Source: Clavibacter tessellarius (GTDB lineage: Bacteria > Actinomycetota > Actinomycetes > Actinomycetales > Microbacteriaceae). Taken from it: DNA of 64,000 nt. Shown here in pieces: positions 10,359 to 20,372 of the stretch (within the stretch, counting starts at the first letter, position 1; each line of letters opens with the position of its first letter). The notes under the pieces are model-generated. The model was given only the letters and a program-made list of their open reading frames with translations. It was not told where the DNA came from and searched no databases. The stretch is from NCBI RefSeq assembly GCF_001618005.1, contig NZ_LQXA01000005.1, forward strand, positions 1 through 64,000. Direction: 5' to 3'. A program made the translations under genes and the position numbers.

Positions 10359-11758
10359 CGCGAGAGCCCCAGGCGCTGGCCGAGCGCCGGGAGCGCGTCC
10401 TGGACGCAGCTGGTCACGGCTCCCCAGTCGTGGGCTCGGCCGGGGGCGAGGCCCATCCGCGTGTCCATGCCCGCGGCCTTGGCCGCGGCCGACATCTCCT
10501 CCACCTGCGAACGGAAGGCCTGGTCGTTCTCGCCCACGCAGAAGAAGGCGCTCATGTCGTCGTAGGGCGCGCGGGCCTTCATCACGGCCTCCGGCGCGGC
10601 GGCCGCGAAGAGCTCCTGCGAGCCGCCGAACCCGGCCTGGACCGTGTCGGGTCCGCGGTTGGGCGTGAGCTCGCCCGAGATGTCCATGAGCGAGCCGAAG
10701 AGGTCGGGGTGGCCGGTGCCGAACTGCGCGGCGCACGTGCCGCCCTGCGAGAAGCCGAGGACGGCCCAGGCGTCGCGATCGGGGAGCACGCGGAGGTGGC
10801 TGCGGATCCACGCCGGCACGTCCACCGTGACGTACGTCTCCGAGTTGCCGAGCGGGGAGTCGATGCACAGGGGGTTGGCGTCGTCGGCGCCGAGCTGGTC
10901 GGGGATCACGACGATGGGCGCGAGACCGCCGTGGTCGGCGGCGTAGGCGTCGAGCAGGGTGTCGAGGCGCCCGGAGTCGATCAGGTCCACGGGCGAACCG
11001 GGCTGACCCGACATCCCCACGATGACGGGGAGCTGCGGGGCGTCCGCGACGAGCGCGGCCGGCGGCAGGTACACGAACGCCTCGCGTGCGGGGAAGCCCG
11101 ACTGCGTGCCGGGGATGGTCACGCTGCCGACGCGCCCGCGGTGCGGCAGGTTCTCGCGCGCCTGCCACGTCTCGTCGAGCGGTGCCGACGCGTCCCTCGT
11201 CCCCGGGTCGCCCGCGGGGAGCGGTCCGGGGAGCGCGGAGACGTCGAGGGGGCTGATCCGCGACAGGCCGAAGACCGCCGCGATGTTCGGGTACTCCTGG
11301 ATGTCGTCGTTGATGCCGACGGCCGCGGCGAACGCGACGAGCGGCACGACCAGCACGGCGACGACGGTGTGCAGAGCCCGGAGGCTCCGCGGCGGGGCCG
11401 CGCGCCCCCCGATGCCCGTCACGGCGCGTCGTCCGCGGACGAGGGACACCAGCGCGAGGCCGAGGCCCATGCCTCCGACCGCCGTCCAGCCGCGGGTCGG
11501 CATCGACAGCACGACGCCGAAGAGGTCCAGCACGTCGCCCAGGAGCCACGCCAGCGCGATGCCGGAGAGCGCTCCGAGGAGGGCCGCGAGGCCGAGGACG
11601 CCCGCCGTGCGGACGGGGTCCTCGGCACGTGCGCCGCGCACCAGCCGGGCGCGTCGCGCGATCACCGCGAGGAGCACGAGTCCCACGATCGGCGCGACCG
11701 CCACCGCGGTCACGAACGACGTCGAGATGATGGGCAGGTCGGCGAGTTGCTTGAGCAC
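10355..11758 (-). CDS. membrane-anchored esterase (alpha/beta hydrolase)
   Basis: 467 residues. About four N-terminal transmembrane helices (to residue 145) are followed by an extracytoplasmic alpha/beta hydrolase domain of the putative-esterase family that includes antigen-85-like proteins. The nucleophile elbow is WAVLGFSQGGTCAAQFG near residue 340, an acidic residue lies around DDMSAFFCVGENDQ, and a candidate catalytic histidine is in RAHDWGAV near the C-terminus. The start is GTG with GAGGAAG upstream. It sits 79 bases after the response regulator and is coupled to the MprF-like gene, which suggests a cell-envelope role; the substrate is unknown. Confidence 0.75.
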   Translation of the reverse strand: MLKQLADLPIISTSFVTAVAVAPIVGLVLLAVIARRARLVRGARAEDPVRTAGVLGLAALLGALSGIALAWLLGDVLDLFGVVLSMPTRGWTAVGGMGLGLALVSLVRGRRAVTGIGGRAAPPRSLRALHTVVAVLVVPLVAFAAAVGINDDIQEYPNIAAVFGLSRISPLDVSALPGPLPAGDPGTRDASAPLDETWQARENLPHRGRVGSVTIPGTQSGFPAREAFVYLPPAALVADAPQLPVIVGMSGQPGSPVDLIDSGRLDTLLDAYAADHGGLAPIVVIPDQLGADDANPLCIDSPLGNSETYVTVDVPAWIRSHLRVLPDRDAWAVLGFSQGGTCAAQFGTGHPDLFGSLMDISGELTPNRGPDTVQAGFGGSQELFAAAAPEAVMKARAPYDDMSAFFCVGENDQAFRSQVEEMSAAAKAAGMDTRMGLAPGRAHDWGAVTSCVQDALPALGQRLGLSR

Positions 11759-11837
11759 GGTCTTCCTCTGGAGCTGGAGGGTGGCGATCGAATGTAGCCC
11801 ACGACCATGGGCGGGGCCGGAGCCGCGCGCCGAGCGG

Positions 11838-12524
11838 CTACGGAGTCGGTCGCGTGCCGGTCAGCCGGTGCTCGAAGGCGAAGACCACGAGCTGCACGCG
11901 GTCGCGGAGGCTGAGCTTCGCGAGGATCCGGCTCACGTGGGTCTTCACGGTCGCCTCGCTGAGGAACTCGGCCTGCGCGATCTCGGCGTTGCTGAGCCCG
12001 CGCGCCGCGAGCACGAAGATCTCCCGCTCCCGGGAGGTGAGCGACGAGAAGGCGGGCGGCGCGACGCGCGGTTGGGAGCCGGGATCGAAGTGCTCGAGCA
12101 GCTGCCGGGTCGCGGATGCGGCGATGACGGAGTTGCCCGCGTGGACCGTGCGGATGGCGGCGAGGAGGAACTCGGGGTCGGCGTCCTTCAGGACGAAGCC
12201 GCTCGCGCCGGCCCGGATGGCGCGCGCCGCGCTCTCGTCGAGGTCGAAGGTGGTGAGCACGAGGATGCGGGGCGGGCGCTCCCCGCGCGCGTCCGCCGCG
12301 CGCAGCACCTCGGCGGTGGCGTGGATGCCGTCCATCACGGGCATGCGGATGTCCATGAGCATCACGTCGGGCCGCTGCTCGCGCGCGAGGCCGACGGCCT
12401 CCTCGCCGTTGGCGGCCTCTCCCGCGAACTCGAGGTCGGGCTGCGAGGAGATGAGCATGCGGACGCCGGTGCGGAACAGGGCCTGGTCGTCGACCAGGGC
12501 GACGCGGATGGGGGGTGTCGGCAC
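11838..12524 (-). CDS. NarL/FixJ-family response regulator
   Basis: 228-residue DNA-binding regulator. The receiver domain has the acidic pair Asp12/Asp13, phosphoacceptor Asp58 in VMLMDIRMPVMDG, and the conserved lysine in ASGFVLKDADP. A LuxR-type helix-turn-helix occupies roughly residues 160-220 (LTSREREIFVLAARGLSNAEIAQ, TVKTHVSRILAKL). The GTG start has AGAAGGA six bases upstream; longer in-frame extensions are shadow sequence over the kinase gene. It follows the sensor kinase by 65 bases, so the two form a pair. The nearest downstream genes are the envelope esterase and MprF-like synthase, which are possible targets. Confidence 0.92.
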   Translation of the reverse strand: MPTPPIRVALVDDQALFRTGVRMLISSQPDLEFAGEAANGEEAVGLAREQRPDVMLMDIRMPVMDGIHATAEVLRAADARGERPPRILVLTTFDLDESAARAIRAGASGFVLKDADPEFLLAAIRTVHAGNSVIAASATRQLLEHFDPGSQPRVAPPAFSSLTSREREIFVLAARGLSNAEIAQAEFLSEATVKTHVSRILAKLSLRDRVQLVVFAFEHRLTGTRPTP

Positions 12525-12589
12525 GGGGGTCCTTCTGTCGGGGTGCGGGAGGGCGGGGCAGCGGATGCGCGGGTCGGCGGATGCGCGAG

Positions 12590-14083
12590 TCAGGACGCCG
12601 TCGAGCGGTCGTCGTCCGCTCGGCGGGCGGCGGCACCGCGGGCGGCGGCGGTGCGGTGCGGGCTCATGCGCGGGTTCGGCGTCGCCGTGCCCGCGGCGGC
12701 GGCCTCGGGCGGGAACAGCTCGTCGAGGGTGAGGGGCCGGCTGCGCGCGTGGGATCCGGCCGTCGCGGCGGCGCCGGGCACGGGCACGCGCGGCACGGGT
12801 CGGGTGGCCGGCGCGAACGGGACCCACGCCGAGACCGTCCACACCCCGTCGCGCACGCCCGCGGAGAACCGTCCGCCGGACAGCGTGGCGCGCTCGCGCA
12901 TGCCCGCCAGGCCGTGGCCGACCGGCTGCGGGGACGTGGCGGGCGCGGGCGGCAGGACGGGCAGCGCGATGATCCCGGTGGTGGTCCGCGCGGGCCGGAC
13001 CGGATCCGGTAGCGTGCGGCTCCGCACCGCGACCGACACGCCGTCGGGCTCCCACGCCAGCTCCACGTCGACGGGGTGCGCGACGTCGCCGTGCCGCAGG
13101 ACGTTCGTGAGGGCCTCCTGCACTATCCGGTACACGGCGAGCTGCTGGCCGGTGCCGAACGCACCCGGCTCGCCGGTCTCGACGACGGCGATGGTGAGGC
13201 CCGTGGAGCGCATCTGCTCGATGAGGTCGCTGAGCTCCTTGAGCTCGGGCTGCGGGCTGTCGTCGGAGCTGTGCCGCAGCTGCGCCAGGAGGATCCGGAC
13301 GTCGCCCAGCGCCTGCCGCGCGGTGGTCGAGATGGTGCGGAGCGCCTGGTCGGACGCCTCCGGGTCCACCAGACGGGCGTAGCGGGCGCCGTCGGCCTGG
13401 GCGATCACGACCGCCAGCGAGTGCGCGACGACGTCGTGCATGTCCCGGGCGATGCGGTTCCGCTCCTGCTCGACGACGACGTCGTGCAGCGCGCGCGCCT
13501 GGTCGCGCTCGGCCGTCTCCTGCGCGCTCCGGCTGGCGTGCGACGCGCGCGACGCGACGACGAGGCGGCCCGCGGTCCACGACGCGAGCAGCACGCTCCA
13601 CGCGCAGAGGAGGAGGAAGAGCACCAGGGTGGCGTACGCCGTCCACTCCCCCGTGCTGAAGGCCGCGCTGCCGATCGGCACCCGGCCCGACTCGTAGGAG
13701 AGGTAGAGGGCGGCCACGATCCCGCCGACGAGCGCGGAGGCGAGGCCGAGCGCGCGCACGATCCGGCCCCCGTACGCGGCGCTGCAGTACACGACGCCCG
13801 CGACGGCGAGGTCGCCGGGCTCGACGCCCACGCCCGCCCCCATCTGGATGACGGCGCCCGCCCACGCGATGGCGAGCGAGAGGCCGGGCGACAGGCGGCG
13901 CACGGCGAGGGCGGCGCCCATGACGAGCACGAGGACGAGCGAGACCGGCGATGTGGTGAACGAGAGGACGCCGAACGCGCCGGCGGCCATGACGCCGATC
14001 GAGCCGGGCGCGAGGAGCGCGACGAACGCCACGGCGAGGACGACGTCGAGGACGACCTGGTACCTCGGGATCCTGCGCAGCAT
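12590..14083 (-). CDS. two-component sensor histidine kinase (HisKA_3)
   Basis: 497 residues. Several transmembrane helices fill residues 10-175 with very short loops, so there is no large external sensor domain. The dimerisation/phosphorylation segment is ERNRIARDMHDVVAHSLAV with phosphoacceptor His216. The ATPase domain shows VQEALTNVLRHG (N box) and GHGLAGMRERATLSGG (G box). After the fold comes an unusual tail of about 70 residues, first Pro/Ala-rich with TLDELFPPE, then Arg/Ala-rich. The ATG is six bases after TACGGT, consistent with its own leaderless promoter. It pairs with the downstream NarL-type regulator. The signal is unknown; intramembrane-sensing kinases often respond to envelope stress. 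Confidence 0.9.
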   Translation of the reverse strand: MLRRIPRYQVVLDVVLAVAFVALLAPGSIGVMAAGAFGVLSFTTSPVSLVLVLVMGAALAVRRLSPGLSLAIAWAGAVIQMGAGVGVEPGDLAVAGVVYCSAAYGGRIVRALGLASALVGGIVAALYLSYESGRVPIGSAAFSTGEWTAYATLVLFLLLCAWSVLLASWTAGRLVVASRASHASRSAQETAERDQARALHDVVVEQERNRIARDMHDVVAHSLAVVIAQADGARYARLVDPEASDQALRTISTTARQALGDVRILLAQLRHSSDDSPQPELKELSDLIEQMRSTGLTIAVVETGEPGAFGTGQQLAVYRIVQEALTNVLRHGDVAHPVDVELAWEPDGVSVAVRSRTLPDPVRPARTTTGIIALPVLPPAPATSPQPVGHGLAGMRERATLSGGRFSAGVRDGVWTVSAWVPFAPATRPVPRVPVPGAAATAGSHARSRPLTLDELFPPEAAAAGTATPNPRMSPHRTAAARGAAARRADDDRSTAS

Positions 14084-14089
14084 GGGACC

Positions 14090-14095
14090 ACCGTA
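14090..14095 (-). promoter_or_regulatory. candidate -10 of leaderless kinase promoter
   Basis: Minus-strand TACGGT six bases before the kinase ATG at 14083, within the 113-base gap after era. Confidence 0.4.
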
Positions 14096-14196
14096 GGGGC
14101 CGCGCCCGCCGGGCGCGCCCCGAGCGGCCGAGGATCCGCGGCCGGTCGCCCCGATCTCATCCGCGCGATGTACGCGCGGCGGCTCCCGTGTCCCGG

Positions 14197-15246
14197 TCAG
14201 AACCCGAGGCGGCCGAGCAGCTTCGGGTCGCGCTGCCAGTCCTTGGCGATCTTCACGCGCAGCGAGAGGAACACGCGCTTCCCGACGAGCGGCTCGATCT
14301 GCGCGCGCGCCACCTGGCCCACGTGCTTGAGCCGCGACCCCTGCGCGCCGATGACGATGCCCTTCTGGCTGTCGCGCTCGACGAAGAGGTTCGCGTAGAT
14401 CTCGAGCAGCTCCTTGTCCTCGCGCTCGATCATGTCGTCGATCGTCACGGCGAGCGAGTGCGGCAGCTCGTCCTGCACGCCCTCGAGCGCGGCCTCGCGG
14501 ATGAGCTCGGAGATGCGGGCCTCGAGCCCCTCCTCGGTGACGGCGTCGTCCGGGTAGAGCTGCTCCGAGACGGGCAGGGCCTTCAGGAGCTCGCCCACGA
14601 GCGCGTCGAGCTGGATGGCCTCGACCGCGGAGACGGGGACGATGGCGTCCCAGTCGCGGAGCTCCTGCACGGCGAGGAGCTGCTCGGCGACCGCGTGCCG
14701 CGACGCGGAGTCGGTCTTCGTGACGATGGCGATCTTGCGGGCGCGTGGGTACTCGTCGAGCTGCTCGTTGATGAAGCGGTCGCCCGGGCCGATCCGCTCG
14801 TCCGCGGGGATGCACAGGCCGATGACGTCGACGTCGCCGAGCGTGGTCTGCACGAGCGAGTTGAGCCGCTCGCCGAGGAGCGTCCGCGGGCGGTGGATGC
14901 CCGGGGTGTCCACGAGGATCAGCTGCCCGTCGGGCCGGTGCACGATGCCGCGGATGGCCTTGCGGGTGGTCTGCGGCTTGGAGCTCGTGATGGCCACCTT
15001 CTCCCCCACCAGCGCGTTGGTGAGCGTCGACTTGCCCACGTTCGGGCGGCCGACGAAGGAGACGAACCCGGCGCGGTACGCCGGGGCGCCGCCGCGGGGC
15101 TTGCGCTTCGGCCGGGCGGCCTCGGCGGCGGCGTCGGCGGCGCGGTCGATGCCCCACGCGGCGTCGGAGAGCGGGGCGGGCGCCGCGGCGTCGGCATCCG
15201 TCGTCGGAGCCGCGGCCACGTCGTCGTCGTCCCGGGGGTCAGTCAT
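14197..15246 (-). CDS. era: GTPase Era
   Basis: Essential GTPase that binds 16S rRNA near its 3' end and assists 30S subunit maturation. The 349-residue protein has G1 GRPNVGKST (66-74), the threonine-rich switch near KPQTTRKAIRG, G3 VDTPGIHRP, G4 TKTD, and a C-terminal KH domain with KGIVIGAQGSRLKHVG. It is about 48 residues longer than the E. coli protein because of an acidic, alanine-rich N-terminal extension. The ATG lies eight bases inside the end of the CNNM gene, so it is coupled to it and belongs to the hrcA-to-era transcription run. Confidence 0.95.
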   Translation of the reverse strand: MTDPRDDDDVAAAPTTDADAAAPAPLSDAAWGIDRAADAAAEAARPKRKPRGGAPAYRAGFVSFVGRPNVGKSTLTNALVGEKVAITSSKPQTTRKAIRGIVHRPDGQLILVDTPGIHRPRTLLGERLNSLVQTTLGDVDVIGLCIPADERIGPGDRFINEQLDEYPRARKIAIVTKTDSASRHAVAEQLLAVQELRDWDAIVPVSAVEAIQLDALVGELLKALPVSEQLYPDDAVTEEGLEARISELIREAALEGVQDELPHSLAVTIDDMIEREDKELLEIYANLFVERDSQKGIVIGAQGSRLKHVGQVARAQIEPLVGKRVFLSLRVKIAKDWQRDPKLLGRLGF

Positions 15247-16555
15247 GGTCGTGTCCTCTGCTGGCGGCGGCGCCCGCGGGGGCCGCCTCGTGGTCGTCGT
15301 CGTCCGCGCGGTCGCGCTCGACGAGGATCGTGCTGATGCGCGTGCGGCGCCCCTCGACCCGGTCGGCCGTGAGCACCAGACCGCCGACCCGCACCACGGA
15401 TCCGCGCTCCGGCAGGCGGCCGAGTGTCTTGGCGAGCAGGCCGCCGGCGCTGTCCACGTCGTCGTCGTCGAGCTCGAGGCCGAACAGGTCGCCCAGCTCG
15501 TCGATCGGGAGCCGGGCGCTCACACGGTACACGCCCTCGCCGAGGTCCTCGTACTCGGGCACGTCGCGGTCGTACTCGTCGCTGATGTCGCCCACGAGCT
15601 CCTCGATGAGGTCCTCGAGCGTGACGAGCCCGGCGATGCCGCCGTACTCGTCCACCACCATCGCGAGGTGGTTCGACTCCAGCTGCATCTGCCGCAGCAG
15701 CGCGTCCGCCTTCTGCGACTCGGGCACGAACACGGCGGGACGCGCGAGCTGGTCGACGGTCGCGCCCTCGGCCTCGAGGGGCCGCTCGTAGACCATGCGC
15801 GCGAGGTCGCGGAGGTACAGCACGCCCTCGATCTCGTCCGAGTCGCGCCCCGTGACGGGGGCCCGGGAGATGCCGCGGGAGAGGAAGAGGCCGAGGGCGC
15901 TGCCGACCTGCGCGGTCTGCTCGACCACGACCATGTCGGTGCGCGGGATCATGACCTCGCGCACCACGGTGTCGTTGAACTCGAAGATGGAGTGGATGAG
16001 CTCGCGGTCGTCCTCCTCGAGCACCTCGAGCTCCGTGGCCTCGTCCACCATGCTGAGCAGCTGCTCCTCGCTGGTGAACGTCGCCACGGTCTTGGGGCGG
16101 CCGGGCGTGACGCGGTTGCCGAGCGCGACGAGGGCGTCGGCGACCGGGCCGATGGCCACCCGGATCACGCGCACCATGAGCGCCGTCCACGCGAGGAGCG
16201 GGCGGGCGTGCACCCGACCGACCGAGCGAGGGCTGGCCCCGACGAGCACGAAGGACACGGCGGTCATGATGGCGGCGGCCACGAGCAGAGTGATCCACCA
16301 CTCCGCGATCGTGTCCGCCAGCGCCAGCGTGACGAGCACGGCGGCGCTCGTCTCGGCGATGATGCGGACGAAGCTCAGCGCGTTGACGTACGCGCCGGCG
16401 TCGGTCGAGATGGCGAGCATCGACCGTCTCGCGCGCGACGTGAGCGCGAGCTCCTGGATGTCGGCGCGGGACAGGGACGAGATGGCCGACTCGGAGGCGG
16501 CGAGGAGGCCGCCGAGGACGACCAGGAGGAACGCGGGGACGAGGAGGGCGAGCAT
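15239..16555 (-). CDS. CNNM/HlyC-CorC family protein (DUF21, CBS pair, transporter-associated domain)
   Basis: 438-residue membrane protein often annotated as hemolysin. An N-terminal DUF21 segment with about four helices (LLVPAFLLVVLGGLLAASESAIS, then VRIIAETSAAVLVTLALAD) is followed by a CBS pair beginning around VREVMIPRTDMVVVEQ and containing VVDEYGGIAGLVTLEDLIEELVG. A C-terminal CorC_HlyC domain follows (RLPIDELGDLFGLELD). Family members are linked to magnesium or cobalt export; no cytolytic activity is implied. Placement between ybeY and era is the standard actinobacterial order. It starts 10 bases after ybeY and ends with a Glu/Asp/His-rich tail. Confidence 0.9.
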   Translation of the reverse strand: MLALLVPAFLLVVLGGLLAASESAISSLSRADIQELALTSRARRSMLAISTDAGAYVNALSFVRIIAETSAAVLVTLALADTIAEWWITLLVAAAIMTAVSFVLVGASPRSVGRVHARPLLAWTALMVRVIRVAIGPVADALVALGNRVTPGRPKTVATFTSEEQLLSMVDEATELEVLEEDDRELIHSIFEFNDTVVREVMIPRTDMVVVEQTAQVGSALGLFLSRGISRAPVTGRDSDEIEGVLYLRDLARMVYERPLEAEGATVDQLARPAVFVPESQKADALLRQMQLESNHLAMVVDEYGGIAGLVTLEDLIEELVGDISDEYDRDVPEYEDLGEGVYRVSARLPIDELGDLFGLELDDDDVDSAGGLLAKTLGRLPERGSVVRVGGLVLTADRVEGRRTRISTILVERDRADDDDHEAAPAGAAASRGHDHD

Positions 16556-16565
16556 CGTCGGCGGG

Positions 16566-17023
16566 TCAGCGACCGCGCTCGCTCATGGCGAACCCGATCA
16601 GGATGTCGCGCTGGAGCCCGAACATCTCGCGCTCCTCGTCGGGCTCGGCGTGGTCGAACCCGAGCAGGTGCAGGATCCCGTGCGCGGTCAGCAGCAGGAT
16701 CTCCTCCATGGTCGAGTGCCCCGCCGTCACGGCCTGCTCGGCGGCGACCTGCGGGCAGACCACGATGTCGCCGAGGAGCCCGGCGGGCGTCGGGCGGTCC
16801 TCGGTGCCGGGGCGCAGCTCGTCCATCGGGAAGCTGAGGACGTCCGTGGGACCCGGCTCGTCCATCCACTGCACGTGCAGCTGCTCCATCGCGCCCTCGT
16901 CCACCATCACGATGGCGAGCTCGGCGTCCGGGTGCACGTGCAGGGTGTCGAGCGCGTAGGTGGCGAGGCGCTGGATGAGCGGCTCGTCGACCTCGATCGC
17001 CGACTCGTTGTTGATCTCGATGC

Positions 17024-17027
<4 letters not shown>
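16566..17027 (-). CDS. ybeY: endoribonuclease YbeY
   Basis: Single-strand-specific metalloendoribonuclease acting in 16S rRNA 3' maturation and ribosome quality control. The 153-residue protein contains the invariant zinc motif [11 protein letters not shown] at 116-126 (three histidines), the DVLSFPMDE segment near residue 62, and [10 protein letters not shown]. The ATG overlaps the phoH stop codon (ATGA), giving tight coupling with its usual partner. All expected family features are present. Confidence 0.95.
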
Positions 17028-18059
<1,032 letters not shown>

Positions 18060-18073
<14 letters not shown>

Positions 18074-18416
18074 GGTCCCCCTGGCCGAAGCCCGCGAGCA
18101 CGTGCGCGTGCACGTGGAAGACCGTCTGGCCGGCCGCCGCGCCCGTGTTGAAGACGAGGCGGAACTGCCCGCCCGCCCGCTCGGCGCCGATGCGCGACGC
18201 GAGGTCGACGACCTCCGCGAGGAGGCCCGGGTCGCCCGCGGCGAGCTCGACGACATCGCGGTACGCGGCCGTCTTCGGCACGACCAGGACGTGGACGGGG
18301 GCCTTCGGGGCGATGTCCTGGAACGCGATCACGCGCTCGGTCTCCGCGACGATCTCGGCCGGGATCTCGCGGGCGACGATGCGCTCGAAGACGGTGGGCT
18401 CTCGGGTCTCGCTCAT
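18060..18416 (-). CDS. HIT family nucleotide hydrolase (HinT-like)
   Basis: 118-residue histidine-triad protein. The HVHAHV motif (101-106) is the catalytic triad, preceded by FNTGAAAGQTVFHVHAH as in HinT purine nucleoside phosphoramidases. FERIVAREIPAEIVAETERVIAFQDIAP is the typical N-terminal half. HinT members hydrolyse nucleoside phosphoramidates such as aminoacyl-adenylates. The ATG lies six bases downstream of TAGGCT, so in addition to read-through from rsmE the gene may have its own leaderless promoter that also serves phoH, ybeY and era. Confidence 0.92.
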
Positions 18417-18422
18417 GCGTCC

Positions 18423-18428
18423 AGCCTA
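18423..18428 (-). promoter_or_regulatory. candidate -10 of leaderless HIT-phoH promoter
   Basis: Minus-strand TAGGCT six bases before the HIT ATG, in the 28-base gap after rsmE. The same hexamer and spacing precede the amidohydrolase and Nudix genes. Confidence 0.45.
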
Positions 18429-18444
18429 CGCGGCGCCCGCGACG

Positions 18445-19197
18445 TCACCATCGCCCGAGGGCCGCGTTCACGAGCGCGAGCGCTGCGGGTCCTGCGGTGG
18501 ACGTGCGGAGGATGCCCGAGCCGAGCGCGACCGGGATCGCCCCGGCCTCCCGGAGCACCTCGACCTCCGCCGGGCTGATGCCGCCCTCGGGTCCCACGAC
18601 GAGGAGCACGTCGGTCGCCTCGGCCTCGGCGGGGGCGGCGAGGTCGAGCGCGGACAGCCGCGTCGCGGCGGTCGGGTCGAGCACGAGCACGCGGGCGGTG
18701 GCGGCCATCCGCGCGAGGTCCTTCGTCGTCGCGAGCCCCTCCACGCCGGGCACGCGCGGGCGGATGGACTGCTTCACGGCCTCGCGCACGATCGCGCGCC
18801 AGCGGTCCCGCCCCTTGGCGACCTTGGCGCCCTCCCAGCGGGAGATCGAGCGCTGCGCCTGCCACGGGATCACGGCGTCGACGCCCAGCTCGGTCGCGGC
18901 TTGCACGGCGAGCTCGTCGCGGTCGCCCTTCGCGAGCGCCTGCACGAGCACGACGCGCGGCGACGGCTCGGGGTGCTCCTCGACACCGTCGACCCGCAGC
19001 TCCAGCCGCTGCGGATCCGCGGTCGTGACGATGCACGACGCGATCGTCCCGCGGCCGTCGCCGACGAGCAGGCCCTCGCCCGCGCGGATCCGGCCGACGG
19101 TCACCGCGTGCCGCGATTCCGCGGCGCCGAGCGCAACGACCGCTCCCACGGCCAGCTCGCCGTCGCCGAGGTCGTCCGCGAGGTGGAAGTGCGCCAC
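18445..19197 (-). CDS. rsmE: 16S rRNA (uracil-1498-N3) methyltransferase
   Basis: SPOUT-class methyltransferase that methylates U1498 of 16S rRNA. The 250-residue protein has an N-terminal PUA-like domain and a C-terminal trefoil-knot domain with VVLVQALAKGDRDELAVQAATELGV, WEGAKVAKGRDRWRAIVREAVKQS, and the knot/SAM loop LLVVGPEGGISPAEVEVLREAG and ALGSGILRTSTAGPAAL. The GTG start lies two bases after the dnaJ stop. Pairing of rsmE with dnaJ and hrcA is common in actinobacteria. Confidence 0.93.
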   Translation of the reverse strand: MAHFHLADDLGDGELAVGAVVALGAAESRHAVTVGRIRAGEGLLVGDGRGTIASCIVTTADPQRLELRVDGVEEHPEPSPRVVLVQALAKGDRDELAVQAATELGVDAVIPWQAQRSISRWEGAKVAKGRDRWRAIVREAVKQSIRPRVPGVEGLATTKDLARMAATARVLVLDPTAATRLSALDLAAPAEAEATDVLLVVGPEGGISPAEVEVLREAGAIPVALGSGILRTSTAGPAALALVNAALGRW

Positions 19198-19199
19198 GG

Positions 19200-20312
19200 T
19201 CAGACGTTGAGGAAGCGGTCGCGGAGCTTCTGGAACAGGCCCTGCTGGAAGTGCGCCAGGTGCGGCGCCGGCGCCTTGTTGCGCTTGGCGAACTGCTGGA
19301 TGAGGTCGCGCTCCTTGTGGTCGAGCTTCTGCGGCGTGACGACCTGGATGCCGATCTTGAGGTCGCCGCGCCCGGAGCCGCGGAGCTTCGTGACGCCGCG
19401 CCCGCGGACCGTGATGATCTCGGCGCTCTGGATGCCGGGGCGGAGCTCCAGGTCCACGTCGCCGTCGAGCGCCTCGATGCGCGCGTCGCTGCCGAGGATC
19501 GCGTCGACCATGCTCACCTCGACGGTGGCCAGGAGGTCGTCGCCGTTGCGGCTGAAGACGTCGTGGTGCGCGACCTTGATCTCCAGGTAGAGGTCGCCGT
19601 TCGGTCCGCCCGCGGGGCCGACCTCGCCGGAGCCCGGCATCTGGAGGCGGAGGCCCGTATCGACGCCGGCCGGGATGTCGACCGGCACCGTGCGGCGCGC
19701 GCGGACGCGGCCCTGGCCGGCGCACGTGGGGCAGGGGTGCGGGATGACGGTGCCGTAGCCGCGGCAGGTGCCGCAGGGGCTCGACGTCATGACGTTGCCG
19801 AGGAGCGAGCGCACCTGGCGCTGGATGCTGCCGGAGCCGCGGCAGATGTCGCACGTGACGGCGCTCGTGCCGGGCTGCGCGCAGGATCCGTGGCACGTGT
19901 CGCACACGACGGCCGTGTCGATCTCGAGGTCGCGGTGCACGCCGAAGATGACCTCCTCGAGCTCGACCTCGACGCGGAGGAGCGCGTCCTGGCCGCGCTC
20001 CTGGCGCGAGCGCGGACCGCGCCCCCCTCCGCCCTGCTGGCCGCCGAAGAACGTCTCGAAGATGTCGCCGAACCCGCCGAAGCCCTGGCCGCCGCCGCCG
20101 AACCCGGCCTGCGGGCCGAGGTCGTACTGCTGGCGCTGCTGCGGGTCGGACAGCACGTCGTACGCGTGCGTCACGAGCTTGAACCGCTCGGCGGCGTCGG
20201 GGGCGTCGTTGACGTCCGGGTGCAGCTGGCGCGCCTGCTTGCGGTACGCCTTCTTGATCTCCTCGGACGTCGCCTCGCGGCTCACGCCCAGTACTTCGTA
20301 GTGGTCAGCCAC
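19200..20312 (-). CDS. dnaJ: chaperone DnaJ (type I, hrcA-linked)
   Basis: Hsp70 co-chaperone of 370 residues. The J domain begins [21 protein letters not shown] and has the HPD triad near residue 33. It is followed by a Gly/Phe-rich linker ([20 protein letters not shown]) and a zinc domain with four C-x2-C-x-G motifs, starting CDTCHGS and ending [10 protein letters not shown]. The C-terminal substrate-binding domains close the protein. Actinobacteria usually carry two dnaJ genes; this is the copy behind hrcA. The start is GTG, 60 bases after hrcA, and transcription from the CIRCE-controlled promoter is expected. Confidence 0.95.
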   Translation of the reverse strand: MADHYEVLGVSREATSEEIKKAYRKQARQLHPDVNDAPDAAERFKLVTHAYDVLSDPQQRQQYDLGPQAGFGGGGQGFGGFGDIFETFFGGQQGGGGRGPRSRQERGQDALLRVEVELEEVIFGVHRDLEIDTAVVCDTCHGSCAQPGTSAVTCDICRGSGSIQRQVRSLLGNVMTSSPCGTCRGYGTVIPHPCPTCAGQGRVRARRTVPVDIPAGVDTGLRLQMPGSGEVGPAGGPNGDLYLEIKVAHHDVFSRNGDDLLATVEVSMVDAILGSDARIEALDGDVDLELRPGIQSAEIITVRGRGVTKLRGSGRGDLKIGIQVVTPQKLDHKERDLIQQFAKRNKAPAPHLAHFQQGLFQKLRDRFLNV

Positions 20313-20372
20313 GTCGGGCCCTTCGGTGGTGATGGTCGTGGGGAACAGGGGCGGTGCGCCGGCGTGCGGGCG

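Noticed and set aside
15239-16555. Hemolysin function for the CNNM gene
   Set aside because: The common name is historical; the domains point to metal-ion transport or sensing.
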